Below are positions 6,320 through 6,587 of a stretch of DNA of 6,587 bases, in pieces (the first letter of the stretch is position 1; every line of letters starts with the position of its first letter). The DNA is taken from the NCBI GenBank assembly GCA_016927125.1, contig JAFGNG010000280.1, positions 1 through 6,587 of the forward strand, in the 5' to 3' direction. The DNA comes from Planctomycetota bacterium. GTDB taxonomy: Bacteria; Planctomycetota; SZUA-567; JAFGNG01. The notes beneath the pieces are model-generated. The model was not told the origin of the DNA. It made no database searches and saw only the letters and a program-made list of their open reading frames with translations. Made by a program: the position numbers and the translations under genes.

Positions 6320-6355
6320 GCCGGCAGCCAGGCTACATTGTAGCCTTGCCCCGGC
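6320..6355 (+). other. Intergenic hairpin between copy-2 pilB and pilC
   Basis: AGGCTAC (6330-6336) and GTAGCCT (6340-6346) form a perfect seven-base-pair stem with an ATT loop. GCCGG (6320-6324) and CCGGC (6351-6355) can close an outer stem around it, leaving a five-by-four internal loop. It begins two bases after the stop codon of the preceding gene. No T-run follows, so it does not look like an intrinsic terminator. An RNA-processing or 3'-end stabilising element, or a partial attenuator before pilC, fits better. The pairing is seen directly; the function is inferred. Confidence 0.55.
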
Positions 6356-6388
6356 ACCAGAACTTTATTGGAAAAGGAAGTAAAAGCG

Positions 6389-6587
6389 ATGCCGACCTTC
6401 ACTTTTGAAGCTGTAGACGCAGCCGGGCGCGCGGTTAAGGATACGATTGATGCCGGTTCGGTGGAAGAGGCAAGAAACGAACTACGCAAGAAAAAGCTCT
6501 TCCCTACCAGCATCTCCCAGAAACAGGCCAGAGGCGCCAAGAGAAGTAAAGCCGCGGCTGCGCTACCCACCCAGCGAAAAAAATCCG
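6389..6587 (+). CDS. pilC: Type IV pilus inner-membrane platform protein PilC (GspF family), N-terminus only
   Basis: Sixty-six codons run from an ATG at 6389 off the right edge. The first 43 residues are the cytoplasmic entry motif of the PilC/GspF family: MPTFTFEAVDAAGR, then an EAR/LRKKKLFPTSI segment equivalent to the common EAxxxLxxxGxxPxxI. A basic, Lys/Arg/Ala-rich linker (about 45-66) follows, which in the family leads to the first T2SSF helical domain. That domain and the membrane helices lie outside the window. PilC is the inner-membrane platform on which PilB and PilT hexamers dock, which matches its place directly after the motor genes. AAGGAAG at 6374-6380 is a suitable Shine-Dalgarno, eight bases before the ATG. 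The gap to the upstream gene is 70 bases and contains the hairpin listed separately. The family call rests on a short segment plus context. Confidence 0.85.
   Translation, partial: MPTFTFEAVDAAGRAVKDTIDAGSVEEARNELRKKKLFPTSISQKQARGAKRSKAAAALPTQRKKS

Noticed and set aside
5341..6570. 409-codon open frame on the minus strand opposite the second pilB copy and pilC
   Set aside because: It lies antisense to well-supported genes and spans their boundary. Its hydrophobic start is simply the complement of the pilC linker, and no family motif appears. It is a codon-usage shadow.

Overview
This is a chromosomal segment from a didermal (Gram-negative type) bacterium carrying the motor half of a type IV pilus locus. 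Coding DNA is GC-rich and the one long intergenic stretch is visibly AT-richer. The order assembly ATPase - retraction ATPase - second assembly ATPase - PilC/GspF platform protein, and the flavour of the proteins, remind me of the PVC group (Verrucomicrobiota, Lentisphaerota, Kiritimatiellota). That placement is a low-confidence impression from memory, because no rRNA or other phylogenetic marker is present.

Layout. Positions 1-1025, minus strand, hold the first 341 codons of a GT-B fold, family 4-type glycosyltransferase that runs off the left edge. Positions 1026-1715 are a 690-base divergent intergenic region with no gene I can support. It holds sigma70-like promoter candidates, a repeated extended -10-like element, a 20-base dyad and a small group of competing inverted repeats, so it is the obvious control region for the pilus genes. 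From 1716 to the right edge all genes are on the plus strand with short gaps (54, 52 and 70 bases), so they read as one operon: pilB-like ATPase 1 (1716-3413), pilT (3468-4547), pilB-like ATPase 2 (4600-6318) and the first 66 codons of pilC (from 6389).

How the genes fit together. PilB-type hexameric ATPases power pilin polymerisation through the inner-membrane platform PilC, and PilT powers depolymerisation, giving extension and retraction. The unusual point is that two full-length extension-type ATPases flank PilT. Their catalytic cores line up without a gap from about residue 197 of the first protein to the last residue of both, so they are paralogues from duplication. Their N-terminal MshEN-type domains (a fold known to bind c-di-GMP in some members) have diverged. 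ATPase 1 keeps part of the tandem 24-residue ligand signature, while ATPase 2 has lost the leading arginine and the central glycine of both repeats. My reading is a division of labour between a possibly c-di-GMP-responsive motor and a c-di-GMP-independent one. This is inference.

Non-coding signals worth a look are a short perfect hairpin overlapping the ribosome binding site of the second pilB-like gene, and a larger imperfect hairpin between that gene and pilC. Both could adjust protein ratios within the operon.
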